This document shows positions 1 to 10,403 of a DNA stretch of 64,000 nt, piece after piece (position 1 is the stretch's first letter; each line of letters opens with the position of its first letter). The notes beneath the pieces are model-generated. The model was not told the origin of the DNA, did not search any database, and saw only the letters and a list, made by a program, of their open reading frames with translations. Position numbers and translations under genes: made by a program. The stretch covers positions 3,211,696 through 3,275,695 of the forward strand of contig VYZI01000003.1 in the NCBI GenBank assembly GCA_013397695.1, read 5' to 3'. The DNA is from Centropus unirufus (lineage: Eukaryota; Chordata; Aves; Cuculiformes; Centropidae).

Positions 1-3000
1 TTTAATGTCCAAGTTTAAAAATAGATTAAATCTTTACTGGTTTGACTCTGAATTTATTACATTATTGATATGCAGATGACATATTCAGGTCCTATAGGAA
101 ATATGAAACAGCAGCTGCAAAAGGAGGAATAGTCATAGATAATAGTAATAAAGGTTGATAAAGCTTTCATTTAAGGTGAAAATTTCATTCCTCATTGAAG
201 AGATGTTTTTTTTTCAATTTTTTCACTAGAAAGGTGATTGTAATATATATTTTTTCTCTTCCTAGTCATATTTTTAATTCCTGCAAAAGGCTGAAGCATA
301 ACTTTAAAAGGTCTGTTTTCGATGAAAACCAGTCTTCTGGTTTTCTAGCGAAAGAGCTAGTTCAGCATAAACTTTCCATCTGAAATTATTTCTACTAGGA
401 AAAATGACATTGAAAACTCACCCTCAAATGATCTAAATACAGGAGTTTTCAAATGTTTTGCAAATGGACATGTATTATCAGAGGAGTAGTCCTTTGAATC
501 ACCTAGCCTTTTTTTTTCATGGTGCCAACCCATTCATGAGCACCAATATGTTCTTTTCCTTTTACACTGTGTAATATCCTGGTATCAATTATCGTAAGAG
601 GTAACATGGGAAATTAACATTAGGGAACCACAGGTATACTGCTACACATACAAAGAGAAAGATACTTTTTTTTCTCTACATTTTATTTTACCTTCTGACT
701 GGCCTGTTTCTCTCCTGCAACAGAGATATGGCATTTTACTGTATGCATCTGTACACCTAATAATTTTTCTGAGAAACACTAATGAGGCTGGGGATTTCTG
801 GCTCAGTAGGTCATCACTATCTGTAAACTAACAGATAAATCCTAAATGTACTAGGAATTAATATAAAAACAACTAAGGTCAGAAAGTACCTTTCGATATA
901 CTTTGGATCAGACATAGAAAATTCAGAAATTCATGGTCCATATTGAAATGGAGAGGTTGATTAGTAAAGGAATCCCCTGCCACTCACTTTGCTATTTTAA
1001 TGAGCAATATGTAAGCAGAGCAGAGTGTTAGAAATGACCTTCCAGTGATTTTCTCAAGTTCAAGGCACTCAGCAACGTTGGAGTACTCTTAGAATTAAGT
1101 ATTTTCCTTCTATGGTTTCTCATTTGGTATTTTAGTTTCTTACATATCTTAAAGTTACTGATGCAGTATTTCTGTACTTTTGGACTTCTTTGGTAGAAGT
1201 GGATTAGAAGAGAATTTCTTCATTCCAAGTGTCACCACCATTGCTAGTACAGTGTGTGGGGGCATAATAGAATGAATTTGAAAACTGTAGTTTAAAAAAT
1301 GATTTAGTGTTTACTTGCCAGTGGACCACATCTAACTGCTAATTGGTCCCTTTTAGATGCTTCTACCACTTATTTCTCACGTTAGCTCCTATTCCCATTT
1401 TTTCTTCCTAAATCCAACAATCTAAAAATCTTGTCATGAAGCTCTTGCTAATTTACATAGCAGAGGTTGCTATAGCAACCTGGCAGAACGTTTCCAGAGG
1501 CAACATACTAGAGATAACCTTTATGCAAGGAATACAGTTTAACTGTTTGTGATAGTTCCATATACCTCTGTTTTTTTCCTCAAGATGTTTAATCATGCAG
1601 TGAAAGTCAAAGTATTTGAACTTTGATATGACAGTCCTCAGCTCAGAAAGCACTGTTGTCATAAACACATAATATGACCTCATTGTATATCAAAGCATGT
1701 ATAACCAGAGAACTACAAAGTTCAAAGCTCTAAGATGTGCTGTTGTGTTGGACATGTACAGCTGAGGCTTTTGAACATTGTCAGAATGATTTCCCAAGAG
1801 TGGTTTGTGGTACCTTTGCTTCAGTGAGAATTCACTGTGTCTTTTTACACGTCAGCAGTGCTGAATATTTGTCTGTGACCATGTGGCCAGCCGCCTCAGT
1901 TTTGGACTCCTCATAACCAGCAACTCAAAACTTGCACAGACCAAAAGGTTTGAACAAAATTCATGTGTTGTGATAACATCAGCTAGCAGATGTGTAATCC
2001 ATCTCCAATAAGAATGGATCTTTAATGGATCCATTAAGAAATCTGGAAAAAGTCTGACAGTAATTTACTTTAGAGCTATATTTTTGGAACAACAACAGCA
2101 ACTTTATATTCCCATAAATGTAAGACCATGTGAAAGATTTGACATTATTAATAGTGCAGAAAAGGAAGAAAAGGAAGAGTTTGCCCCTTCCTATTGATGT
2201 GAAACTTGTGACTTTAGGAGCTCTACTACCTAACCACATCCCAGGGAGCCTTTTGAGTTACCAACAATGGTGAGTGGCCCTGCCTCTCACACCCTCTGTG
2301 GGCTGGCCCATCTATCTCGGATGGGGACACACTCTATTTCTCTTTAACTATAGTGGAGGAGCTACCGAGGAGCTGTGGTATGTCTTAAGCTGCCCATGGA
2401 CTCTGGTTTATAGATCTACCAGGTGGTTAGCTATTTATTATTCTTTTATTCTAATCACACTTGACTTGAGCTGAGATGTCATTGGCAACACAGAACAAAC
2501 GATAGCTTATAGTGCACCTGGGTACTGGGGTTTATTTAAGATCCACCAAAATTAGACTTTTTACGCTAGTTAACTATGTCTCTGACTCACTTCCTCCCCC
2601 CACCATTACTTTCAGTAGGTATTGGATTACCTTTCCAGCAGTGGGGGTGATGCTAGTCCAGGAATGCTGGGGACAAAGTTGTGTTTGCTCATGCCATACT
2701 GCATCTCACTGTTATCAGCACTGCTCCTGGACAAGATCCTGGGACATCAGCCTGCATATTTCTCATTGATATTCCCAAACTTCCAGGATCTTTTCTCCCG
2801 CCAGCGTCTTCAACTCCTTTCCTCTGGGCCCCTTTCTTCTTATCAAGACAATGTCCTCTTTGCAGGAACCTATATTTCAGCCCCAAGGCCCTGATTTTCC
2901 TAGTCTAAGTAGCTTATGTGCAGAAGCTCAGTGCCTGCTCAGCTTGCTAACTCGTATATCTCTTTCCTCTCTATTAATAGGAGTATTCAGGATGTGCCAC

Positions 3001-5520
3001 TTTTATTTATGCCAGGCATTATCAAAATTTAAAACCAGGCAATACCGATTGTATTTAGCAGGTAGAAGGCTTCTGCCTGGGAGTGCAAAAGTTCATATTC
3101 AAACATTGACTTGCAGACAGATGTACACCCAATTATCTGCTGCCATTTAGTATTCACAGTTTAAGCTATTTTTTGCCTATGACAGCCAGGTAAAATATAA
3201 ATACAATATTTAATTTGCAGTATCCAAAGCAGTTAAAAATTCTGCTGATGTCCTCTCTTCTGACAAGGAAGTATGGCTTTGTGCTTGCCATATATTTCAA
3301 GATGCACCTAAAGCATGAAAAGAAATTTTTCACCAAGGAGTTTGCCTGTACAAAAGAGCTTCCATCAGAGCTCTGCAATCACACCATCAGATAGATTTAG
3401 AGTTTCGCATCACCCTTTCTCCTCAGAAGCCATTTATTCCCTCCTGAGCTGAAAGGCTGTCAGACCTCACTTTGCTTTAGACCAAGAGTTTTTTCCAACT
3501 TAACTGGCTAGTGAACAATTCTTTTCCTTAAAAAGGTAGAATCTGCTTTTCCATGTGCCTTGGTTGCTGTTTGTCTTGGGTCATTGTGCAACATATCTTT
3601 CAGGGGACTTTGCATTTTATTTCTATCTGAATGTTAAAAGTACACCTGAAATAACCACCTGAATATGCTAACTGTATGTAACTCATTATTGTTTCCTGAC
3701 TGAGGTGGACTCTTAGAAGTGGGAATGAGTTCAGGATGACTGATCTCTGAAACATTCCCTTCCTGAGTTTATGGTAACAATAAGAGAAGCTCATGAAATA
3801 GGAAAAGAATCTAATCCTAAAAATAGGGTGATTGTTCCCAGTCAGTCCGAGACCCCAAGATATATCCACTTTAAAATATCCAAATCTAAACTAAGGCAGT
3901 GTAAAAAGCTACATAAGGAGTAGAGCTGGGTCAAATTTTTAGTGCTACATTAAAGTTAGGAAAGAACTTGCTAACAGGAATGTTCTTGTCTCCCTTTCCT
4001 GTCACACAGCTGCTGCATCTCAGCACAGAGATGACAGCAACGGTGGAGTGGCTGGAGCTAGTCAGACTAAGACAGTAGATTTTTATCCCAAATTCCTGTT
4101 CTTAAGGAGACTTACTGTTGTAAAACCACTGGCTTTTCAGTTGTTATTTTCTTAACTTGAATTTCACTCAGAAGCAATATGTGACATTTATTGGAAAAGG
4201 GGAGAATGGACATTGCTGATGCAGGACAGTGAGATCAGTGCTGGATTGGTGCATAAAGTACTGGCCAAAACAGGCAAAGGTTTTTGACAAATCCACACCA
4301 TTCCGATCACTCTATACTGTTTCTTAGGTCACTAAGATCTTGGTCTGCTGCATGCCACAGGTCATACCACATCCCTCAGCTCTGCAGTGAATTCCATGAC
4401 TTGTCTTGAATAGTGTGTAACTTGTTTCTGGGTGCATGTTCTGAAACCATTTTAGCTTTAAAGACACCAGCTAAAAAATACACCATTTTCTTGGTGTGGG
4501 CTCAGATTTATCTGACCCCTTTTAGGCAACTGAATTGATGTGCCAACGTCGGGAGCTCAGTAGTTAACAGGGAAATACAGAAACCCATAGTGGGTAACAA
4601 CTTCTTGACTATCTACATCACCCTGTGGAGATTCCTGCCTCCTGGCACTACCTATGTAAATACTCAGAGAGAAACTTTACATTTCGGCAGCCCAGAGAAA
4701 AGTTCTAAAGCCTATCCTATGAAGGATAAATGTGGGCCTTAACTCAGCCCTTTTGTCAAAGTAACATCCCAAAAGTCCATATTCTGATAAATTTTAACGC
4801 TAACACCTCTCTGGATTCACTCATTCTAGGGTTTATCTGAAAATTTCATAGGTATTCCTTACTCCTAAGTGTATGAATTTGCATTTAAAGAGCGTTTTGT
4901 TTGAAAGAGAACAGCCTACCAAGTGATCAGGTTCCTTGTACTTTCCAGAGAATAGCCTTTGTTTGAGTAATGTAGCCCCAGTCTTCCAATTTAAATTACA
5001 TTTTTTCCTTTGTACAGTATTTCAACTGATTCTTGAATACAACAGAAGCATATTGAAAATTATTGCCAAGGAAAACTTAATTAAAAACTGAATATCAGAG
5101 CTGTATAACTGAAGCAAAGGTTGTAGCTAATTTAACAGCTGTAAATTCCTAGGGTTTGTTATTTATATAAAGCACTTACAACTTTTATTGCACCTTTGGT
5201 GTGGCATTTAATTAATTAATTTGGCATTTCCACAGTACATGTTCTGATTCTCTCTGAGTGTTAGATGGCTCATATTTCATCTGAAAACAGACAAAAGGGT
5301 TATGGTTATCCAAATGGAACCATTCCAGACTTTACAAAAGGGTGCCTTTCCTTTCAGACATGAATAGAGAGGATTACTGGGTACTGAAATAAGCACATGC
5401 TATGTTAGTCAGAGTCTGTAGCACTGGCAAGATCTGAACACTTGATGACCTCCGTAAAAAATCTAACCTTTCTGGTTGGTGCTTTGTATGCCCCACCCAT
5501 GCCTGGTCCAGACATGAGTG
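1..5520. other. AT-rich non-coding stretch, no gene recognised
   Basis: No reading frame here has a recognisable domain, and none is long enough to stand out from chance. Most of it is AT-rich unique-looking DNA. The part from about 2200 to 3150 is visibly richer in G and C and gives several overlapping short frames on both strands (around 2622-2908), which is what base composition alone would produce. That part may be a worn retroelement fragment, but I could not match it to a family. I see no tandem repeat of note and no RNA gene. Confidence 0.6.
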
Positions 5521-5544
5521 CCTTCTACTGCTGATTCAAGAGAG

Positions 5545-5785
5545 GACTGGACAGGACTAGATCCAGCACTGAGCCCTGGGGAACATCATTTGTGACCAGC
5601 CTCCAACTACATTTAGCTCCATTTACCACAGCCCTTTGGGCCTGGCCATCCAGACGGGTACACCTGTCCAGGTCAGTGGCAGCCAATTTCTTGAGCTGAA
5701 TGCCATGAAAAACTGGGTCAAACACTTTTCTGAAGTCCAGGTAGACTACATCCACAACTTTTCTCTCATCCAATAGGCTGGTCAC
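5545..5785 (-). pseudogene. CR1 reverse transcriptase remnant, palm A/B blocks
   Basis: This continues the RT in a different frame. VVYLDFRKVFD is the palm A block with its catalytic aspartate kept, where CR1 usually has a DFSKAFD form. VPQGSVL is block B. The frame then leaves CR1 homology, so the C block with the two catalytic aspartates (usually Y/FADD) is missing. The element is therefore dead. The open frame itself extends to 5525, but I would not count the last residues as CR1. Confidence 0.85.
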
Positions 5786-5807
5786 CTTGTCATTGAGGGA
5801 GATCAGG

Positions 5808-6179
5808 TTAGTTTGGCAGGTTCCTGTCTTTCATGAAGCCATGTTGACTGGGCCTGATCACCTGGTGGTCTTGCATGTGCTGTGTGATAGCGTTCAAGAT
5901 GAGCTGTTCCATGATCTTCCCCAGCCCTAAGGTGAGACTGACAGGCCTGTGGTTCCTTGGATTCTCCCTCCAGCCCTTCTTGTGAATGGGTGTAACTGCT
6001 GCCAGCCTCCAGTCAAGTGGAACTTTCCCAGTCAGCCAGGACTGCTGATAGATGATGAAAAGGGATTTGGCAAGCACATTCACCAGCTCCTTCAATACCC
6101 TCGGGTGGTTCCCATTTGACCCTATGGACCAATTTGGTCTCCCATGGAACTTTATCAGCTGGCTTTCTGAATAGTCCAA
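5808..6179 (-). pseudogene. CR1 reverse transcriptase remnant, N-terminal part
   Basis: The frame encodes 123 residues that match the start of the CR1 reverse transcriptase. HPRVLKEL opens the domain, LTGKVPLDWR and the following VTPIHKKG form RT block 1, NHRPVSLT with GKIMEQLI forms block 2, and SQHGFMK follows. The frame ends in a stop at 5808-5810. The next conserved piece lies in another frame, so the gene is broken by a stop and a frameshift. No independent function is expected. Confidence 0.9.
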
Positions 6180-6346
6180 AGTCTGCCTTCTGGAAGTCTA
6201 AGGTGGCTGGCTGCCCTCCTAACCTCTTGTAGAACTGAGTATTCTACGACATCATGATCACTGTGTCCTAGGCGTCCTTCAACCATCACATTTCCCACAG
6301 ACCTTCTCTGTTCACAAACAACAGGTCCAGCTGGGTGCCTTCCCAT
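6155..6346 (-). pseudogene. CR1 endonuclease C-terminal remnant
   Basis: A 63-residue open segment contains the CR1 string LGHSDHDVVEYSVL followed by an EVRR stretch, which corresponds to the C-terminal end of the apurinic-type (APE) endonuclease domain. The SDH motif of this nuclease family is kept. The remnant runs straight into a shortened spacer before the RT, so more than a hundred residues normally found between the two domains are missing. It cannot encode a functional nuclease on its own, because the N-terminal catalytic residues are absent. Confidence 0.85.
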
Positions 6347-6374
6347 GTTGGCTCACTCACCAGTTGTGTGAGGA

Positions 6375-6409
6375 AGTTCTCTTACACACACGCCAGTTCT
6401 CTTACACAC
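6375..6409. repeat. 16-bp direct repeat inside the CR1 fragment
   Basis: AGTTCTCTTACACACA occurs at 6375-6390 and again at 6394-6409, a period of 19 bases. Related CR1 copies have a single unit here, so this looks like a small slippage duplication after insertion. Confidence 0.8.
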
Positions 6410-6465
6410 AACTCTTTCCTCTCTGCTGTATTGTCCTTCCAGCAGACATCTGGGAAGCTGAAGTG

Positions 6466-8475
6466 AGGAAAACAGAACTGTAAAAAATACATTTTTCTTG
6501 CTTCCCCGGAGGAAGTATGTTTCAAATTCACTGCACAGCTCTGCAGTATGGTGGAGCAAGGTGTAATTTGGGTAGATACTCTGTGGATTACTGGAAAACA
6601 GTTACTTTTCTCTTGGGCCTGGGGATCTGGAAAACACTTCTAAATTTTTGCTTCTAAAACAAGAACTGTGTGGCTCCTCTGGCCTGCTTTCCCCCTTCTT
6701 CTCCACTCTTTCTTCCTTGTTTTCTCTTGCTTCTTCCTGCCTTCTCCCTGCTGGTGCTCCTTTCCCAGCCAGTTAGTCTGGGGAAAAATTGCATTGCCTG
6801 TGGCACTGCCATGTTCGTCTTTATCTGTGCTGTGGGAATGAAACCCTTAATGTTATCAAGCAGCCCTTTGAAGCTACAGGATTTGTCCCATACTAAGCCT
6901 ATTAGTATGAAGTAAAATGCGCATGTACAATGTTCCACTTGTGCATTTTAAGATTAATGTTTCATCACTGTCTCTTGCATATGTGGCTTTTATTCAAAGA
7001 CAAAATTAATAGTTTACGAGTGACTGCTCTGATGTGAAAAGGTGCAGGAGAAAAGAGGGAAAAGTAAAATCTCTAAAATCCAAACTTGCTTTTTAATATA
7101 AGACTATAACCTGATAAAATATTTCTTTTTCAGTGTCAACTAGTATGAATGCATACAGTGTCTAATATTAATACTTTACTGAATTGCATTTTATGCTATA
7201 CTGTAACTCATGCCTTTTGTATACTTTTATGATTTGGAAATTCACATAAAACCTGATAATTTATATTTGTGCAGGGTCTACTTTTCCTGGACTCTTTTTC
7301 CGTTTTATGAGGGAGAGCTTGAGAGTCATGTTATCTTTCTACCCCAGTTAAAATTCCTTAATGAATGTTTCAAGATGAGCCATGTATTTTGCAGTATATT
7401 TACAAATCTAGAAAAAAATATCACCTATGATAATACTCCACACGGGTATATAGTAACCTTTTCCACCTCCTTTTCCACTTCCTAACTTATTTATGTTGCT
7501 CTGAACGTTGGGGATCCTTTTGACCTGCTTTGCCAGTACCACTTGTACTAAGATTCTATTCATCTACTAAGATGCTATTTCTGAGAAAAAAAGTTTAACT
7601 GAATTTAGATAAAATGTATATTTTACCAATCTCTATCCAAAATGTTAATGTTTGCTGTTCTGTTAATGAGTAACTGGAATAGCAAAAGTGGAAGTTTCAA
7701 GCTTCATGGGGAGTAACAAATACTGGAAGGTAAATGCCATAGATGTTCTTTGCTCAGCTACTGTATGTAGCAATTTAGGTCTATCCCACAAAGGCATTAA
7801 ATGGTATTTACAGTCAAAAGGCATTAGCAAGATTTTCAGTCATGTTAATACATGGCTGATCCCTCTCTGATTAACTATAAATGAAGAAGATTAGTTCCAT
7901 CAATGTTGAAATGGATAAGAGCTATGGGATCTTACATAGCTCAGTAGACTGCAAACCTGAAAAGAAAAAAAACCCCAAAAACTGAGGGACAGAAGAAACA
8001 GCTTTTTATTTCCATGCAATGCTTATATACTTTCAAAGCAGATAAATAAGTACCTTTTATTGCAAAAGCTAAAAATCCTACTCTTTCTGGTGTGAGACTG
8101 TAGCACCTTACCCATGGGCAAGGGCAATGTATAAAGTCTCTATAAGGAACATTGTCTGAAGTGCAGAGGTCTACAAAGAAATTCGGGTGTGTTCACTGGG
8201 GCAATCGGATGACATACTCTTTCTAGGCTTACAGCATCTCTTTTCTCCAGGTCTACTGCTTAAAAGGAAAGGCTAATGAAACCTGGCTCTCCACATTTGG
8301 ATGCCTCCTTGCAGGGAAACTGCTCCCAGACACAGCCAGTTGTCTTTCCCACTTAATTCTTTTTGTGTTAACTGTGAATAAGATGTTGATTGAGTAACAG
8401 GAAGGAAAAAGTGTGCGTTTCCTTTCTAACAAGTCATCATTTACCTGTAGTTCAACAGTTTAGTGGGGGAAATTT
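6466..8475. other. AT-rich stretch with a pyrimidine-rich tract
   Basis: No gene is recognised. Bases of about 6680-6780 on the plus strand form a C/T-rich tract with many TTCC and CTTCT steps, and this tract is why overlapping frames appear on both strands near 6654-6938. The rest is AT-rich and has no repeat that I can name. Confidence 0.5.
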
Positions 8476-9857
8476 TCATAGAATCATAGAACGACCTGAA
8501 TTGGAAGGGGACCACAAGGAACATCTAGTCAAATTCTTATCCCTGTATAGGACAACCACAAAATTCACCCTTTGTGACCGAGGCTGTTGTCCAAATGCTT
8601 CTTGAATATTCCCAGGCTTGGTGCCGTAACTACTTCCCTGAGGAGACTGTTCCAATGCTCTGCTACCCTCTGCGTAAAGGACCTTTTCCTAATATTCAAC
8701 CTAAACCTTTCATGGTACATCTTCCTGCCATTCCCTTGTATCCTTGTAGAGTCTTTCCTCGTATCACAAGAGAGAAGGGAGCAGCACCTGCTGCTCCTCC
8801 TCCTTCCCTTGTGAGGAAGACATAAACTGTCATAAGGTTTTCCTTCAGTCTGCTCTTCTGCAGGCTGAACAGACCAAGTGACTTTAGCCGCTCCTCCTAT
8901 GACTTCCCCTCTAATTCCTTCCCCAACTTTGTTTCTTTCCTCTGGACGCTTTCCAGTAGCTTGATATCTTTTTTGCCCTCAAGAGTGTCACCAGCTCCCC
9001 CAGTTTCCTGTCATCAGCGAACTTGATTAGTAAACCTCAAAGTCCTGCATCCAGGTCATTTATGAACATATTAAAGGCTATTTGCCCTAAGATGAATCCC
9101 TGTGGAGCCTCGCTAGTGACTGATTGTCAGCCTGATGTAACCCCATTTACGGTGACCCTTTGAGCATGACCGGTCAGCCTATTGTTCCCCCACTGTATTA
9201 TGTGTTTATCCATTGTACGCTGGATACTTTGTTTAGGAGGATGCTATGAGAGACAGTATCAAAGGTCTTGCTTAAATCCTGAAAGATTATATCAACTGGT
9301 TTTCCTTGGTCGAATAGGTGGGTAACCTTGTCATAGAAAGAAATTAAGTTTGTCAGGTTGTTGAAGACAGAGGTGAAAAAAGCATTACCTGAGTCTGCTT
9401 TGTCTATATCCCTGTTTATGAGATGTCCATACTTATCAAGTAATGGAGCAAAATATTTCTGGACTGCATTTTGCTGTTAACATATTTTAAAAAAAGCCGT
9501 TTTTGTTATCCTTTACAGTGCTGGCCAGCTTCATCTCCAACTTAGCTTTGGCTGCATGAATTTCTGCCTTACAGTGGCAAACAGCAGACCTATCCACCCA
9601 TGTCAAGTCTTGTTTCCACCGGCCGTGCCCCCTCCCTCTATGCCTCAGTTCCAGTAGAAGATCCCTGCTCACCCCGGCCAGCATTTTGCCTCACCTACTT
9701 GACTTCTGGCATTTTGGAATTGCCTGGTCCTGCGCTCTTAGATAGTGGTACTTAAAAAGTGACCAGTACTGCTGGACCCAGCACCTTCAAAATTTTTTTC
9801 TGAGATGAAACGTGGCATGGCTGAGCCATGTGGTGTTGAAGCTGGTAAAGGCTAGCT
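8476..9857 (-). mobile_element. CR1 LINE, long copy: 3' end to endonuclease (3' portion)
   Basis: The element starts at its 3' end with the CR1 hallmark, TCATAGAATCATAGAA (reverse complement of the terminal ATTCTATGATTCTATGA repeats), followed by the GGAAGGGG...CATCTAGTC block of the CR1 3' UTR. Reading rightward one passes the rest of the 3' UTR, the C-terminal RT region (about 9000-9350), then directly the segment that precedes the RT (from about 9365). The part encoding RT fingers and palm is missing at a junction near 9358-9365. The stretch up to about 9795 still follows the CR1 consensus; 9796-9857 does not clearly match. Many stops and indels make it non-coding. Together with 10404-12085 it forms one element. 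Confidence 0.9.
9816..9830. repeat. 15-bp perfect palindrome
   Basis: CATGGCTGAGCCATG has 7-base arms around a single central base. It lies just left of the LTR boundary in sequence that is neither clearly CR1 nor clearly LTR. Confidence 0.7.
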
Positions 9858-10138
9858 TGTCCTAAAAAAATCAGCTTGTTTTATGCAAAAACAAGCTGTT
9901 GACAGAAGGAGCAGTCATTAACAGGAAACTACATCTGATAAAACAGACAGTTTGGGTGGTGACATAATATCCATATCAGCTAAATGACATCTGGGGTGTC
10001 GAAATGGCCTCACAGCCTAATGTTGTGTCTGATTAGAACACAGACACCCCCAGAAACACGTTACTGAACTCCCTGCCCCAGAGGCGGTACGAAACACCAA
10101 ATCCTTACTTCTGACAACACAAGTGGCTTTACCAAGAA

Positions 10139-10143
10139 CCAAT
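10139..10143 (+). promoter_or_regulatory. CCAAT box, copy 1
   Basis: CCAAT within AGAACCAATCAG, in the first U3 repeat unit. The second copy lies 98 bases downstream. Confidence 0.55.
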
Positions 10144-10236
10144 CAGTGCTAATCCACACTCCACCAAGAGGCCCCAGAGGCATGGCAAAACACCAAATCA
10201 TTGCTTCTGAGGACACAGGTGGCTTTTTGCCCAGAA

Positions 10237-10241
10237 CCAAT
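10237..10241 (+). promoter_or_regulatory. CCAAT box, copy 2
   Basis: CCAAT within AGAACCAATCAA, in the second U3 repeat unit and about 60 bases upstream of the TATA box. This is a normal promoter spacing. Confidence 0.6.
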
Positions 10242-10301
10242 CAACACAGACTAATTGACCAAACCACACCCTGCTGTGAGCACAAAGAATTTCTCAAATA
10301 T

Positions 10302-10308
10302 TATAAAT
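10302..10308 (+). promoter_or_regulatory. LTR TATA box
   Basis: TATAAAT follows the two CCAAT boxes. Transcription would be expected to start roughly 25-30 bases downstream, near 10330, if the LTR promoter still worked. That start position is inferred. Confidence 0.6.
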
Positions 10309-10403
10309 TTGATACCGAACTTCCCTTTCTTTGGAGGCATCCATAAGTTCCTTAACAAAAAACTTGTCAGTGCTTGAGTGGCTTATAGCAGAATCCCACA
10401 ACA

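Larger units (their letters stand above)
5545..6465 (-). mobile_element. CR1 LINE fragment (endonuclease end to RT), minus strand
   Basis: The reverse complement carries CR1 (chicken repeat 1) non-LTR retrotransposon coding sequence, in order from high to low coordinate: the end of the endonuclease domain, then reverse transcriptase fingers and the first part of the palm. The plus-strand text also follows the avian CR1 consensus as I know it, including the stretch around 6350-6463. Compared with a complete CR1, the copy lacks the region joining endonuclease to RT, the RT active-site segment after domain 4, and the whole 3' UTR with its terminal short repeats. Loss of the 3' end is unusual for a LINE insertion, which is normally 5'-truncated, so later deletion or rearrangement is inferred. 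The low-coordinate edge is approximate. Confidence 0.9.
10075..10262 (+). repeat. Two tandem copies of a ~96-bp LTR enhancer-like unit
   Basis: Unit 1 starts at 10075 and unit 2 at 10171, both with GCCCCAGAGG. Both continue with an ACACCAAAT block, CTTCTGA, GTGGCTTT and AGAACCAATCA in the same order. Each unit contains one CCAAT box. Tandem duplication of U3 enhancer units is well known in retroviral LTRs. The two units differ at scattered sites, so the duplication is old. Confidence 0.85.
9858..10403 (+). mobile_element. ERV solo LTR nested in a CR1
   Basis: The segment begins TGTCCTAAAAAAATCAGC and ends ...CCCACAACA, fitting the TG...CA ends of retroviral LTRs. It holds two CCAAT boxes, a TATA box and a tandemly repeated upstream unit, in the order expected for a U3 promoter on the plus strand. 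CR1 sequence lies on both sides, so the LTR sits inside that element. No second LTR, primer site, gag or pol lies nearby, so it is a solo LTR. Flanking bases show no obvious target-site duplication, so both ends are approximate, the left one especially (9800-9858). The exact ERV family was not determined. Confidence 0.7.
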
